Shown here in pieces: positions 9,201-17,511 of a DNA stretch of 64,000 bases; position 1 is the first letter of the stretch; each line of letters begins with the position of its first letter. A program made the position numbers and the translations under genes. The stretch spans positions 806,001 through 870,000 of the forward strand of contig CAVQIT010000008.1 of the NCBI GenBank assembly GCA_963712655.1, in the 5' to 3' direction. Below the pieces are notes generated by a model. That model saw nothing but the letters and a program-made list of their open reading frames with translations. It searched no databases and was not told the origin of the DNA. This DNA comes from Pollutimonas sp963712655 (GTDB lineage: Bacteria; Pseudomonadota; Gammaproteobacteria; Burkholderiales; Burkholderiaceae_B).

Positions 9201-12200
9201 GCATCAACGGCAGTCTCCTGATCACGTCGTCGGCGCTAAACGGCATCATCGACATCACCGCGCCGGGCGCCGCGCCGGTCATCGGCCATACCTCGCTCTC
9301 CAGCAGCGATATCAACGCCTTCCACCCAGCGACATTGTTCATCGGCGGCGGCTACAGCTATTTGCCCCCGGAGAATTCGGCGGGAGGTGGCGTCGATCTT
9401 TTGCCCATCACTGAGGGAACGGACTCGGCGGTCAGCATTCTGGACGGCGCCGACCTGCATGCGGGGCAGGTCTTCCTCGTCGGCAAGGCGATCAACGTGG
9501 CGGGCGGCGCTACCATCGACACGCGCGGCCAAAGCAAGACCGGGCTTGATTCTAGTTTCGGCTATGTCTTCAGGGGCTCCAACTTCCTCACGGTCGCCAA
9601 CGGCTGGCTCAACTTCCTGCCGGCCACCGGATCCGGCACCAGCATGGACATTGCCAGCGGTGCATCGCTGCTGACCGAAGGCAGTATCGTGATCGGCGCT
9701 CCCGGCGCGTTCACCATGGGTGACGTCAATTTCGGCGCGCGCTATCTCACCGTCACGCAGGACACGATCAATGCCGGCGATGCGGCGGCATTGGCTGCTG
9801 CGCAGACGGTGAACGTGCTGCCGGCCGGCTGGACGCTGAATCAGGCGGCGCTCGACCGGCTGCTGCGGCCATCGTTGAGTGCGGGCGTGCCGGCGCTGGA
9901 GCGGCTGACGCTGACTGTGAGCGGCTCAGTCAACCTGTTTGGCAACGTGACCCTCGATGCGCGCAGCCAGTCGGCCGGCGGCGTCGAATTCGTGCTCAAT
10001 ACGCCCGCCATCTACGGCCTCGGCGCGGCAACCGACACCGCGACCATCATCGCGGACCATCTGGTCTGGAACGGCATCCGAACTGGAAGCATGAATACAG
10101 TCTCCGGCGTGGCGAACTACGGTACCGAGGCGCCGGCGGTCATCAAGCCGAATGGCGCCGGGACCGGCACCGGTAATCTGGTGGTGCAGGCTCAGGACAT
10201 CCTGTTCGGCTACGACGAAGACAGCCGGCCGACCGATGGCTTCACGCTCGATCGCATTGCCGTCGGCTTCGCCAATGTTGCGCTCAATGCCGGCGGACGC
10301 ATCACCGCCAACAGCGACGGTACGCTGTCCGTCGGGCAAAGCAAGGATTCGTCCGGCAAGCTGGTCGGCGGAAATCTCACCTTGAGCTCGCCACTGCTCA
10401 CCGCCGAGGCGGGGTCCACTATCGACTACGAAACCGGCGGCGCCATGCGCGTCGTCGCGCCGGCCGGTGTGGCGCCGACTGACACGTCGGCGGTCGCCGA
10501 TCTCGGCGGCACCTTGTCGTTCAGCGGCGACAGCGTGTTCGTCGATACAGCGTTGGCGCTGCCGAGCGGCAAGCTGACGCTCAACGGCTTCAATGACGTA
10601 GCCATCGGCAGCAATGCGCGCATCGATCTGGCCGGCCGTACAGTGGCGTACTTCGATGTCAACAAATATGGCTGGGGCGGCGATCTGGTCCTCACCAGCG
10701 ACCATGGCGGCATCACGCAAGATGCCGGTGCGCTGATCGATGTGTCGGCGACTTACAATCAGGCCGGCTCCATCGCCGCGATCGCCGACGATGGCCATAT
10801 CGCGCTCAACGGCACGCTGCGCGGCAGCGCCGTGTCGGACAGCCAGAGCGGCAGCATCGGCCTGCGCGCACAGAGCCTCGGCGATTTCGCCGCGCTCAAT
10901 GCCATGCTCAACGACTCCGGTTTCTTCCGCAGCCGCGCCTTCGTATTGCGGCAGGGCGATCTCACGGTCGGCGACGGGGTGAGGGCGCAGTCGGTGTCGA
11001 TCTCGGTCGATGACGGCAGCCTCACGGTCAACGGCAAGATCGATGCGTCGGGCGATGCGCCGGGCAGCATCCGTTTCGCGGCGAAGGGCGACCTGACGCT
11101 GGGCGCCGCCGCGGTGCTCGACACGCATGGCAATGCGTTGCAGACTGACAGCAACAAGGCGCCGATCGAGGCCAGCAATACCGCGCATATCGATCTGACG
11201 ACGGCGCAAGGCCAGGTCGTGCTCACACCGGGCGCGACCATCGACATGCGCACGCCGGACGGCGTGTTGCGCGGCAAGCTGGAGATCAATGCACCGCGCC
11301 TTGGCAGCGGCAGCAGTAACGCCACCGGCACGGACGCGCCGGCCAACGCCACAGGCAACGACATCGCGATCTCCGCGGCCGGTCCGCTCGACATTCGCGG
11401 CGCCGCCAGCATCGCGGTCAACGGTTTTACGACCTACACCAACGCGCCGGTTGATCCCGACCATGCCAACGGGCAGATCATCGATCAGGCCTGGCTCGAC
11501 CTGATCCATCAGGACAGCACCGTTTTCACCGACAGCGCACTCGGCAACGGCGATCTGCAGAACCGGCTTGCCGGACTGAAGGCTTACGTCAGCGCCTTCC
11601 ATTTGCGTCCCGGCGTCACCATCGCCAGTGCGACGCCGGATGGCGATCTGACCGTCAAGGGCGATCTCGATTTCTCCAACTATCGCTACGGGCCGGGGGC
11701 GGACACCGTCAATCACAGCGGCATCGGCGAAGTCGGCGTTATCAACTTCCGCGCCGGCGGCACGCTCACGGTCAAGGGCAGCATCAATGACGGCTTCGCG
11801 CCGCCGCCGGTGTCGCCGGACGCACTGACCACGTTGCTGTCGGGCGCCGTGACTGCGGACTATGCGGTCACGACCGCCGGCGCAGTGCTGGCCGGAGGGT
11901 GGTTTATCGGTATTTTCGACGACTCGGCCCCCGCCGTCACGCTCGGCTTTGCGCTGCCGCTGGGGCCGGACTTCCTGATCCTCTTTGATCCCTCGCTGAA
12001 CCATCCATTGCCTATCGATATTCCGCTGGCGCAGGATTTCACGATCGGTGGCTTCGGTGATGGGCCGCTCGGCGGAGAGATTCGCGCCGCCGATGGGCAT
12101 GTGCTCTATTCTGCGACGGATATCGTGCCTCCCGGCACATTGATTCCGGCGGGCAGTGTGCTGGGCAGAGGAGTTTCCACTGCGATCGGTGCTGCTCAGG

Positions 12201-15200
12201 GAATCTTTACGACGCTCACGCAATGGCCGGCCAATACCGACCTTTATTTGGCGGGCGCCAACATGATCACGCCGCAAATAACGCTTCCGGCAGGCGCCGT
12301 GTTGCCGGCCAATTTTTCGCTCACTGATGTCTCCGTGACCGGGCCGGGCGACCGCAAGGTCTGGGCGACCTCCGCGATGCAGACGCCGGGCGCACAGTCG
12401 TGGTCGATGCGGCTGGTCGGCGGCGCCGACCTTGGCGGGGCCGACAGCCGCGCATTGCGGCCGGCAGCCAATCTCGCCGCCAGCGCCGGCAATGTGGTGC
12501 TGAGCGATCCCTTCAACGTCAACCTGAGCGGCCTCGGAGGCCCGAGCGTCGGCGTCAGCGTGGTGCGCACCGGCACCGGCAATCTTGAGATTCTGGCCGG
12601 CGGCAGCTACCGGCAGGATTCGCCTTATGGCGTCTACACGGCGGGCACCGCGATTGCGGAGACGGGCGCGGCGGCGAACGATGCTTACAACGTAGCTCGT
12701 GCCAGGTTCGCTGACGGCACCGTGCTCGGCGCGGCAAACGCGGCCGATCCCGCGAACTATGAAGCGACGCTGAATGCACAGCGCATGTATTACACCGAGC
12801 ATGGTGGCGATTTCCTGCTGATGGCGCAGGGCGACATCGGCGGCACGCTGAAGACGGGGGATTCCACCGAGGTCGGTAATTGGCTGTGGAACCAGGGCGG
12901 GTCCGGTCAGGCGACCGCCTGGGGCATCAATTTTGGCAGTTATGCCGCCAATTTCGGTGTGAACCAGAGCAACGGACAGGTTGAGCCGATGCTTAGTCTC
13001 CAGGCCTTTTCCGGTATGGGAACGCTCGGCGGTGGCAACGTCACGCTGCGCGCCGGCGGCGACATCGGCAATGCCGACCGGGGTATCGTGGCGACAATCG
13101 GCGGCAGCGGCCGCGTGATGGACGGCAAACTAGTGCAGACCGGTGGCGGCACATTGACGGTCGAGGCTGGCCGCAATGTCGGCACCGGCGGCAACCAGTT
13201 CGTCGATCTGCGCGGCGATATCCAGGTGGCGGCAGGCAACTTCGGCAGTCTGCTCTCCAAAAGTTTCGGCTACAACGGCGTCTCCGACCCGCGCCCGCAC
13301 GATCCATTGCAGAACTTCGGCATGACTGTTGCGGATGGCGGTTCCTTCGTGCCCGGCGATGGTGCGATTTCGGTGCGGGCGCGCGGCGATCTGGCGATGG
13401 GGGCCATATCAGACCCTGGCCGCGTCGGCAGCGGCCAGCTTGCCGATGGCGGGGCGGACGGCACACGGGTTGTTTCTTTGTTTACGCTGTGGACCGGCCG
13501 CACCGTGGTCGATCTGAGCGCTGCCGGTGGCAATGCTGTGCCATTGGCGGAGGATCAGGGCTCATCGTCCTCCTCGATACTGCCATCGATCATCCATGTG
13601 GCTGCGGCCAGTGGCAGCATTTTCCTTACCCCGGCGCTGGACGGCTTGTCTCTTCAGATGCCGTCGCCGGCCGGGGAGCTGGAGTTGCTGGTGCGCGATT
13701 CGATTATCGGACGCGACGGTCTGCGTGCCGTCGGACCATTGTCGACTTCGATAGCCAGCATACCGACGCCGCTCAATCCGGCCTGGATGTTCAGTTCTCA
13801 GAACGGATTGAATTACACGATAACCGATTCCAATGTCTGGACGCCGGCGGGTTCCTTGCCCAATCAGATTGACTTTCAAGCTTCCGGTACGCTGTTCGCG
13901 TTTGGAGCGAACACCATCAGCGATGCGAGCGCCGCCAGCGATGGCGCCAAGTCGCACATCTATGCGATCAATGGCGACGTCACCGGCCTGCACTACGGGG
14001 AGGTCTATGTCGACGGTCAATTCATCGGCAACGGGAACTTTTACACAAACTACTACCGCGCGGCGAAACCGGTGGACATCATGGCCGGCGGCGACATCGT
14101 CAATCTCGGTGGAATGATCCTCCATGCCGATCCGGCCGATATCTCCACCATCGCCGCGGCCGGCCACATCATTTATGTCGGAAGGAACGTGGCGGGGACA
14201 TCCGGTGGCGACCTCATGGCCGGTCTGCAGATTGCAGGGCCAGGCACATTGGAAATCACCGCAGGCAAGAATATCTACCAGGGCTCCAGCGCCAGCATCG
14301 AGAGCATAGGCGCGAAAGTGTCCGGCGATACGCGGCCAGGCGCTGACATTGTGCTGCAGGCCGGCGTCGGCATAGGCGAGGGCGTACCGGGCGTTGGGCA
14401 GGTGGACTGGACGGGTTTTGCAAACCGCTATCTCGATCCAGCGAACCTGGCCGGCGCGGGGCCGCTGGCCGATCAGCCGGGCAAGGTGGCGAAGACCTAT
14501 GATGAGGAACTCCATACGTGGCTTGAGCAGCGCTTCGGTTTTGCGGGAACCACGCAGGATGCGCTGGCGTATTTCAATGCCTTGCCGGTCGCGCAGCAGC
14601 GTGTTTTCCTGCGCCAGGTCTATTATGCCGAGCTGACCGCCGGCGGGCGCGAGTACAACGATGTCGGCGGCCCGCGCTTCGAGTCTTATCTGCGCGGCCG
14701 CAATGCCATCGCCGCCCTGTTCCCGCGGGAGGATGCCTATCAGGGCGACATCCGGCTGTTCAGCGCAAAAGAAACGGTCGGCGGCAAGGTGGCCAGCGGT
14801 TCGGTGCATACCGATTTCGGCGGCGACATCCAGTTACTGGCGCCGGGCGGGCTGCTCACTGTCGGCACCGACGGCCTCGCGCCGGGCGCCGATGCCGGCT
14901 TGATCACGCAGGGCGCCGGCAACATTCTGATCTATTCCAAGGGCAGCGTGCTGCTGGGCCTGTCGCGCATCATGACCACTTTCGGCGGCAATATCCTGGC
15001 GTGGTCGGCCACCGGCGACATCAATGCCGGTCGAGGCGCCAAGACCACGGTGCTGTTCACGCCGCCCAAGCTCACCTATGACGAGATCGGCGACGTGGCG
15101 CTGGCGCCGCAGGTGCCGAGTTCGGGAGCGGGTATTGCGACCTTGGCGCCGATTCCAGAGGTACCCCCGGGCAACCTCGATCTGATCGCGCCGCTGGGCA

Positions 15201-15610
15201 CGATAGACGCGGGGGAAGCGGGCATTCGTTTCTCGGGCAACGCCAATTTTTCGGCACTGCATGTGGTCAATGCGGAAAATATCAAGGGTGACGGCGAGGT
15301 GACGGGCATTCCGGTCATGGCGGCGGTCAACGTCAGTGCCTTGACCTCGGCCAGCGCGGCATCCAGTTCAGCAGCCACCGCCGCGCAGGACACCGTGCAG
15401 CGCTCTCGCGCCGAAGCGCGCAAGAACCAGCCGTCCATCTTCAGCGTGCAGATCCTGGGCTTCGGGGGTGAAAGCATAAGCGGCGGCGGCGCCAGTCCCC
15501 AACCCGCCGGTTACAAGCCCGATGGTGTGGTTCAAGTGCTGGGCGCCGGCGAACTGACCGAGGCGCAGCGCGGGGCATTGACCCTTGCCGAGCGCGGCAA
15601 GCTGAATTAG
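3284..15610 (+). CDS. pdtA: Giant TPS exoprotein, filamentous-haemagglutinin / DUF3739 family (intact)
   Basis: About 4,108 residues. Start: ATG 3284 has AGGGA upstream and lies after promoter copy B. Residues 1-55 are a long signal peptide: a basic 30-residue N-region, a hydrophobic stretch MAAALAVLAMVGSLAA, and cleavage near AYA/Q. A Gln/Ala-rich linker follows. The TPS secretion domain spans about residues 125-290 and contains NQNGI (248-252), followed by RNLV. The rest is a low-complexity, Gly/Asn/Asp-rich beta-helix body with GG-T-L type repeats. The last ~120 residues (GRGAKTTVLFTPPK... FSVQILGFGG) match what I recall of the DUF3739 tail. It should cross the outer membrane through the transporter encoded next. 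From size and context it resembles PdtA of P. aeruginosa; an adhesive role is inferred. Confidence 0.9.
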   Translation: MRHHKAVKAAKQSSPRGKRKLSQAGGQDVARLTPMAAALAVLAMVGSLAAPHAYAQVRPFGSGWMAAKGAVQGHIANTGTLPNGMLAGVNSAARQQQQSRQQLNRSVANLGAAAAAIAAQQAIQAAARANAPVEPPVPDGYTSGGLWDKDAQGNLLTWTGANRPDVSNANGKHTVNIKQTADKAILNWDTFHVGKNTTLNFDQSGGSLNRDPSTSSDWAVLNKVVGAGTAPSQIQGAITAQGTVMIVNQNGIVFSGGSQINVRNLVAAAADMDTDQFSKNGLYSVQSGGRYLPSFTNASGKLIVDAGAQIATREPSSVTQGGGYVLLMGKEVANAGAITTRKGQAELAAGDSFVIRKGVGTEANQSSTTRGNEIAPQFNLDSTAGKVSNTGLLLAREGDVTLAGRDVRQSGVAVATTTVNARGTIHLLNSAGDTQGRVTLGGGATTAVLIEDDGVTTALDSQRAAVMAASAAQDLVRPGTAVGQFDNLSTRTDRQDQSRVEIVSGGDVQFAGNSLSLATGGQIAVSAAHRSFVADGAILDVSGAVGVNVAMSSNNVLVNVQGNELRDSPANRDSGKLANNDMWVDRRNLVFVEGDYDAKTNPSGTPDRWYTAGGLLEVGGYLSNQGHSIGEWAAQGGTIQLNGQEVVTQQGALINLSGGTYDVATGYVAQTWLIGSDGRRYKADNAPTDMTFERIYKGYEAEHPRWGKSEFFINPLIGPRQRLENGYTVGRDAGRLIVDAPTSVLEGDILATVYQGPQQSRGRDDIADSYLQSQTAAARAGGLLIGQYGGNGLNGAHATDLVVGEFGAITGGMAADGALAEDRLTTTWLDAAYLTALGLGELDLASSLSVTVDAPLALADGGALTVTSPLIDIDADVTAHGGSIALGNLIRIPPTSLLPEQWSLLPAPAGTAAQVNIGANSELDLRGIWSNTLIDPDSQAGLPYQHGGSLTVSTTGGIALEAGSVVDVSSGGAVLPNGKLQGGKGGNVSLITNNYAHLPDAVWIAADRNAPLVFDGTVRAYGFNGGGTLTLSAPQTVVIGAHAPSGAGAEAGTGTEATTGPGPALNLDTSLFQSGFTAYDITGSDGMQIADGATLAPMVPVYRFNDVTRAMRGSTIAQAADLWTPPLFTEDPQRGKLTQRIGADVTLVSTRGDFLLPQNAAIAVDPGLAVNLYINGQTTVDGDISAPGGSILIAAAEEQTKQLRILNGNGAFSLTRSIWIGEDAVLNVAGLGQSATDVRGRSYGMVSDGGSIALGGANGVASDAFVIVRPGAVLDASGAAATIDIVNGNTATPTLVASDGGSIALNSNNGIYIDGTIRAAAGGAGASGGTLSMNLVSRLYFPMALNPQKPDGSIGVVPEELRHLRNITITQQREASGLGSGAQAGQADAGLLTGSAAISADQVAQGGFGSLALKTSDLFVFKDDLSLTLPRSLALAGGIFSVADATPDIAVALAAPYVKIDGHVEQTAGDGQYSPGLHDGGRGSTQLNASSFSVNADLLDMTGGLRFGVFSHEGSGYLRWVSTNDATPDPSTNDSTATSGGDIVNAAGFGQVNLTSSGDMRFGNGVVSTDTSKARVGWLKTSGDLTLTAAQLYPLSGASVEFFAGLNASNGHGGVNVIDTFDPARPQTLTIRRSGDDLPPQPASAFGNMSFIASTIDQGGVVRAPLGRITFNNSPTESVQAPVDKTVIFRSGSVTSASADGLLMPFGGTTDGVSYQGADGTLVDLGSAQVGTSWGGFPIVAGVSISATSVVGEAGAVLDLSGGGNLAGAGFVTGRGGSVDTLKTPLVNSNPANTYSAAGNQVYAIMPGYASSYAPAIAANGGGDPAIGRQVTIPGGVPGLPAGTYTLLPSSYALLSGAFRVEIGSSGTSTMASIALPSGSYLASGTMGVANTGIHDALPTQLILSSGKQVRSTSQYNEMSYTDFARSQAAIFGNVRPRLPEDGKILQFSIGASTGAPSLSFAGTANFTPADDGINGSLLITSSALNGIIDITAPGAAPVIGHTSLSSSDINAFHPATLFIGGGYSYLPPENSAGGGVDLLPITEGTDSAVSILDGADLHAGQVFLVGKAINVAGGATIDTRGQSKTGLDSSFGYVFRGSNFLTVANGWLNFLPATGSGTSMDIASGASLLTEGSIVIGAPGAFTMGDVNFGARYLTVTQDTINAGDAAALAAAQTVNVLPAGWTLNQAALDRLLRPSLSAGVPALERLTLTVSGSVNLFGNVTLDARSQSAGGVEFVLNTPAIYGLGAATDTATIIADHLVWNGIRTGSMNTVSGVANYGTEAPAVIKPNGAGTGTGNLVVQAQDILFGYDEDSRPTDGFTLDRIAVGFANVALNAGGRITANSDGTLSVGQSKDSSGKLVGGNLTLSSPLLTAEAGSTIDYETGGAMRVVAPAGVAPTDTSAVADLGGTLSFSGDSVFVDTALALPSGKLTLNGFNDVAIGSNARIDLAGRTVAYFDVNKYGWGGDLVLTSDHGGITQDAGALIDVSATYNQAGSIAAIADDGHIALNGTLRGSAVSDSQSGSIGLRAQSLGDFAALNAMLNDSGFFRSRAFVLRQGDLTVGDGVRAQSVSISVDDGSLTVNGKIDASGDAPGSIRFAAKGDLTLGAAAVLDTHGNALQTDSNKAPIEASNTAHIDLTTAQGQVVLTPGATIDMRTPDGVLRGKLEINAPRLGSGSSNATGTDAPANATGNDIAISAAGPLDIRGAASIAVNGFTTYTNAPVDPDHANGQIIDQAWLDLIHQDSTVFTDSALGNGDLQNRLAGLKAYVSAFHLRPGVTIASATPDGDLTVKGDLDFSNYRYGPGADTVNHSGIGEVGVINFRAGGTLTVKGSINDGFAPPPVSPDALTTLLSGAVTADYAVTTAGAVLAGGWFIGIFDDSAPAVTLGFALPLGPDFLILFDPSLNHPLPIDIPLAQDFTIGGFGDGPLGGEIRAADGHVLYSATDIVPPGTLIPAGSVLGRGVSTAIGAAQGIFTTLTQWPANTDLYLAGANMITPQITLPAGAVLPANFSLTDVSVTGPGDRKVWATSAMQTPGAQSWSMRLVGGADLGGADSRALRPAANLAASAGNVVLSDPFNVNLSGLGGPSVGVSVVRTGTGNLEILAGGSYRQDSPYGVYTAGTAIAETGAAANDAYNVARARFADGTVLGAANAADPANYEATLNAQRMYYTEHGGDFLLMAQGDIGGTLKTGDSTEVGNWLWNQGGSGQATAWGINFGSYAANFGVNQSNGQVEPMLSLQAFSGMGTLGGGNVTLRAGGDIGNADRGIVATIGGSGRVMDGKLVQTGGGTLTVEAGRNVGTGGNQFVDLRGDIQVAAGNFGSLLSKSFGYNGVSDPRPHDPLQNFGMTVADGGSFVPGDGAISVRARGDLAMGAISDPGRVGSGQLADGGADGTRVVSLFTLWTGRTVVDLSAAGGNAVPLAEDQGSSSSSILPSIIHVAAASGSIFLTPALDGLSLQMPSPAGELELLVRDSIIGRDGLRAVGPLSTSIASIPTPLNPAWMFSSQNGLNYTITDSNVWTPAGSLPNQIDFQASGTLFAFGANTISDASAASDGAKSHIYAINGDVTGLHYGEVYVDGQFIGNGNFYTNYYRAAKPVDIMAGGDIVNLGGMILHADPADISTIAAAGHIIYVGRNVAGTSGGDLMAGLQIAGPGTLEITAGKNIYQGSSASIESIGAKVSGDTRPGADIVLQAGVGIGEGVPGVGQVDWTGFANRYLDPANLAGAGPLADQPGKVAKTYDEELHTWLEQRFGFAGTTQDALAYFNALPVAQQRVFLRQVYYAELTAGGREYNDVGGPRFESYLRGRNAIAALFPREDAYQGDIRLFSAKETVGGKVASGSVHTDFGGDIQLLAPGGLLTVGTDGLAPGADAGLITQGAGNILIYSKGSVLLGLSRIMTTFGGNILAWSATGDINAGRGAKTTVLFTPPKLTYDEIGDVALAPQVPSSGAGIATLAPIPEVPPGNLDLIAPLGTIDAGEAGIRFSGNANFSALHVVNAENIKGDGEVTGIPVMAAVNVSALTSASAASSSAATAAQDTVQRSRAEARKNQPSIFSVQILGFGGESISGGGASPQPAGYKPDGVVQVLGAGELTEAQRGALTLAERGKLN

Positions 15611-15645
15611 CGCTCAAGGCGCGACAACCCCAAATGCCGTTCGTA

Positions 15646-15692
15646 TGAAGTTTTTGTGACATTTGGCGGTTGTTTGTTGCCATATCCGTCTT
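15646..15692 (+). promoter_or_regulatory. ECF-sigma promoter module, copy C (before the transporter operon)
   Basis: TGAAGTTTTTGTGACA then TTTGGCGGT, a 16-bp spacer and CGTCTT. Transcription would begin near 15699, upstream of the terminator-like hairpin at 15751-15794 and of the transporter gene. The operon read from here could extend through fecR at 24222. Confidence 0.7.
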
Positions 15693-15750
15693 ACAGAGAG
15701 AGGCGCCGCGCGTAGCGAGTACGCAGCGACCTGCCGTTACGTCGTCACGG

Positions 15751-15794
15751 CCGCTGGTTCCCAGCCGATATTGGCTGGAACCAGCGGTTTTTTT
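15751..15794 (+). terminator. Rho-independent terminator or attenuator in the leader of the transporter operon
   Basis: Left arm 15751-15766 and right arm 15773-15787 (GGCTGGAACCAGCGG) pair over 15 bp with one bulged base and a 6-nt loop. Seven T residues follow. It lies downstream of promoter copy C and about 30 bp before the first possible start codon. It may end exoprotein transcription, attenuate the transporter operon, or both. Confidence 0.75.
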
Positions 15795-15825
15795 AAGTTT
15801 TCTATTGCGGACAGAGTCCATCCAA

Positions 15826-17469
15826 ATGGTTGACGTGGAAAAGAAATATATAGCGGTAAAGGGCATGGCGGTTCGCATGACCATGATGTTCCTTGCCTGT
15901 TCGGCCACCTTGTTGGGCGGCAACGCGGCGGCGCAGGGCGCGCCCGGTACGGAGGCCCCCGCCACGGCGGATACGGCCAAGCGGGTCAACGTCAACGAAT
16001 ATATCGTGCGCGGCAATACGGTGCTGCAGTCCCGCGATATCGAGAAAGCCGTCTACCCCTTCCTTGGGCCCGAGCGCAGCCTGGCCGACATCGAGTCGGC
16101 GCGCGCGGCCCTGCAGAAGGTCTACCAGGATCGCGGCTACCAGTCGGTATATGTGGACCTGCCCGAGCAGCAGGTAGCCGAAGGCATCGTCTTCCTGCAG
16201 GTTTCCGAAACCAAGGTCGGACGCTTGCGAGTGGTGGGCGCCAAGCATTACTCGCCGCTGGCCATACGCGATGACGTGCCGGCGCTGAAAGAAGGCGAAG
16301 TGCCCGATTTCAACCAGGCGCAGGTGGAGCTGACCGAACTGAATCGCAGCGCCAGCCGCCAGGTCGTGCCGCTGGTCAAAGAGGGCGCGCTGCCCGGCAC
16401 CATGGATGTGGACCTGAAGGTCGAAGACAAAAGCCCCTGGCACGCCAGCGTGGGTCTGAACAACGACTACAGCGCCGATACCACCAAGCTGCGCAGCACG
16501 GTCACGCTAGGGTATGACAACCTGTGGCAGCACGGCGATGCGGTGTCGCTTACCTATTTCACCGCGCCGCAGGAGCAGGACAACGCCAAGGTCTGGTCGG
16601 GCTCCTACACGCGGCCGCTGTCTCCGCGCTGGAGCCTGCAGTTTTCCGGCTACCGCTCGGACAGCAATGTGGCCACGATAGGCGGCACGAACGTGCTGGG
16701 CAAGGGTTATTCGGTGGGCATGTCGGCAACCTATTCCATGATCCCTTCGGGCAACTGGAACAATTCGCTGTCTTTCGGCCTGGACTACAAGAAGTTCGAC
16801 GAGGCGCTGGAGTTCGGCGGCGATTCCGATGTCGTGCCCCTGAAGTATGTGCCATTCACGTTTTCGTATAACGGCTATCGCTATACCGAAACCTCGCAAA
16901 GCAGCCTGGGCCTGAGCCTGGTCGCCGCCACTGAATCCTTCTTCGGCCAGAACAGCGGCGACCGGGATTTCGACAACAAGCGTTATCGCGCCAACCCCAG
17001 CTTCGCCCTGATCAAGGGAGACATCAGCCACACGCAAAGCATGTTCGGCGATTGGCAACTGGCTCTGCGCGGCGCGTTCCAGGCGGCGTCCGGCCCCCTG
17101 GTGTCGAATGAACAGTTTTCAGCCGGCGGGGCCACCAGCATTCGCGGCTACCTGGCCGCCGAGCGCACCGGCGACGACGGCCTCCTGGCTTCGCTGGAAT
17201 GGCGCACGCCGTCGGTGGCGCGCTGGCTGGGCCCGCGCGTGAACGAATGGCGTTTTTATACCTTTGTCGAATATGCCGCCATGCGCCTGCAGGACCCGCT
17301 GCCCGAACAGGAATCGCGCTTCAGCCTGGCCAGCGTCGGCATAGGCACACGCCTGCAAATGCTGGACTGGCTGACGGCCGGGCTGGACTGGGGTTATCCG
17401 CTCAAGGACGGGGCCACCACCACCAAACACGATCCTCGCGTGAATTTCAATCTTCGCGCCAGTTTCTAA
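15826..17469 (+). CDS. pdtB: TPS outer-membrane transporter, FhaC/ShlB (TpsB) family
   Basis: 547 residues from the ATG at 15826; the ATG at 15865 is an equally reasonable start. A signal peptide (MTMMFLACSATLLGGNAAA) is followed by two POTRA domains. The first contains YIVRGNTVLQSRDIEKAV and FLGPERSLADIESARAAL; the second begins near GRLRVVGAKHYSPLAIR. A 16-strand beta-barrel follows, with many alternating aromatic strands and the loop-6 signature TSIRGYLAAE, corresponding to VRGY/F in FhaC. It should recognise the TPS domain of the neighbouring giant exoprotein in the periplasm and export it. It sits 42 bp before the exbB fusion in a probable operon. Confidence 0.92.
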   Translation: MVDVEKKYIAVKGMAVRMTMMFLACSATLLGGNAAAQGAPGTEAPATADTAKRVNVNEYIVRGNTVLQSRDIEKAVYPFLGPERSLADIESARAALQKVYQDRGYQSVYVDLPEQQVAEGIVFLQVSETKVGRLRVVGAKHYSPLAIRDDVPALKEGEVPDFNQAQVELTELNRSASRQVVPLVKEGALPGTMDVDLKVEDKSPWHASVGLNNDYSADTTKLRSTVTLGYDNLWQHGDAVSLTYFTAPQEQDNAKVWSGSYTRPLSPRWSLQFSGYRSDSNVATIGGTNVLGKGYSVGMSATYSMIPSGNWNNSLSFGLDYKKFDEALEFGGDSDVVPLKYVPFTFSYNGYRYTETSQSSLGLSLVAATESFFGQNSGDRDFDNKRYRANPSFALIKGDISHTQSMFGDWQLALRGAFQAASGPLVSNEQFSAGGATSIRGYLAAERTGDDGLLASLEWRTPSVARWLGPRVNEWRFYTFVEYAAMRLQDPLPEQESRFSLASVGIGTRLQMLDWLTAGLDWGYPLKDGATTTKHDPRVNFNLRASF

Positions 17470-17511
17470 CCCTCTATTTTTCATCTGGAAAGACCTCGGA
17501 GTATTTCGACC

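Noticed and set aside
9926..12802. 958-residue open frame on the minus strand
   Set aside because: It is a shadow of the GC-rich exoprotein gene: composition is Arg/His/Ala-rich, with no domain, no start signal and no promoter.
13562..14809. 415-residue minus-strand frame within the first exoprotein gene
   Set aside because: Low-complexity antisense translation of beta-helix repeats; no support as a gene.
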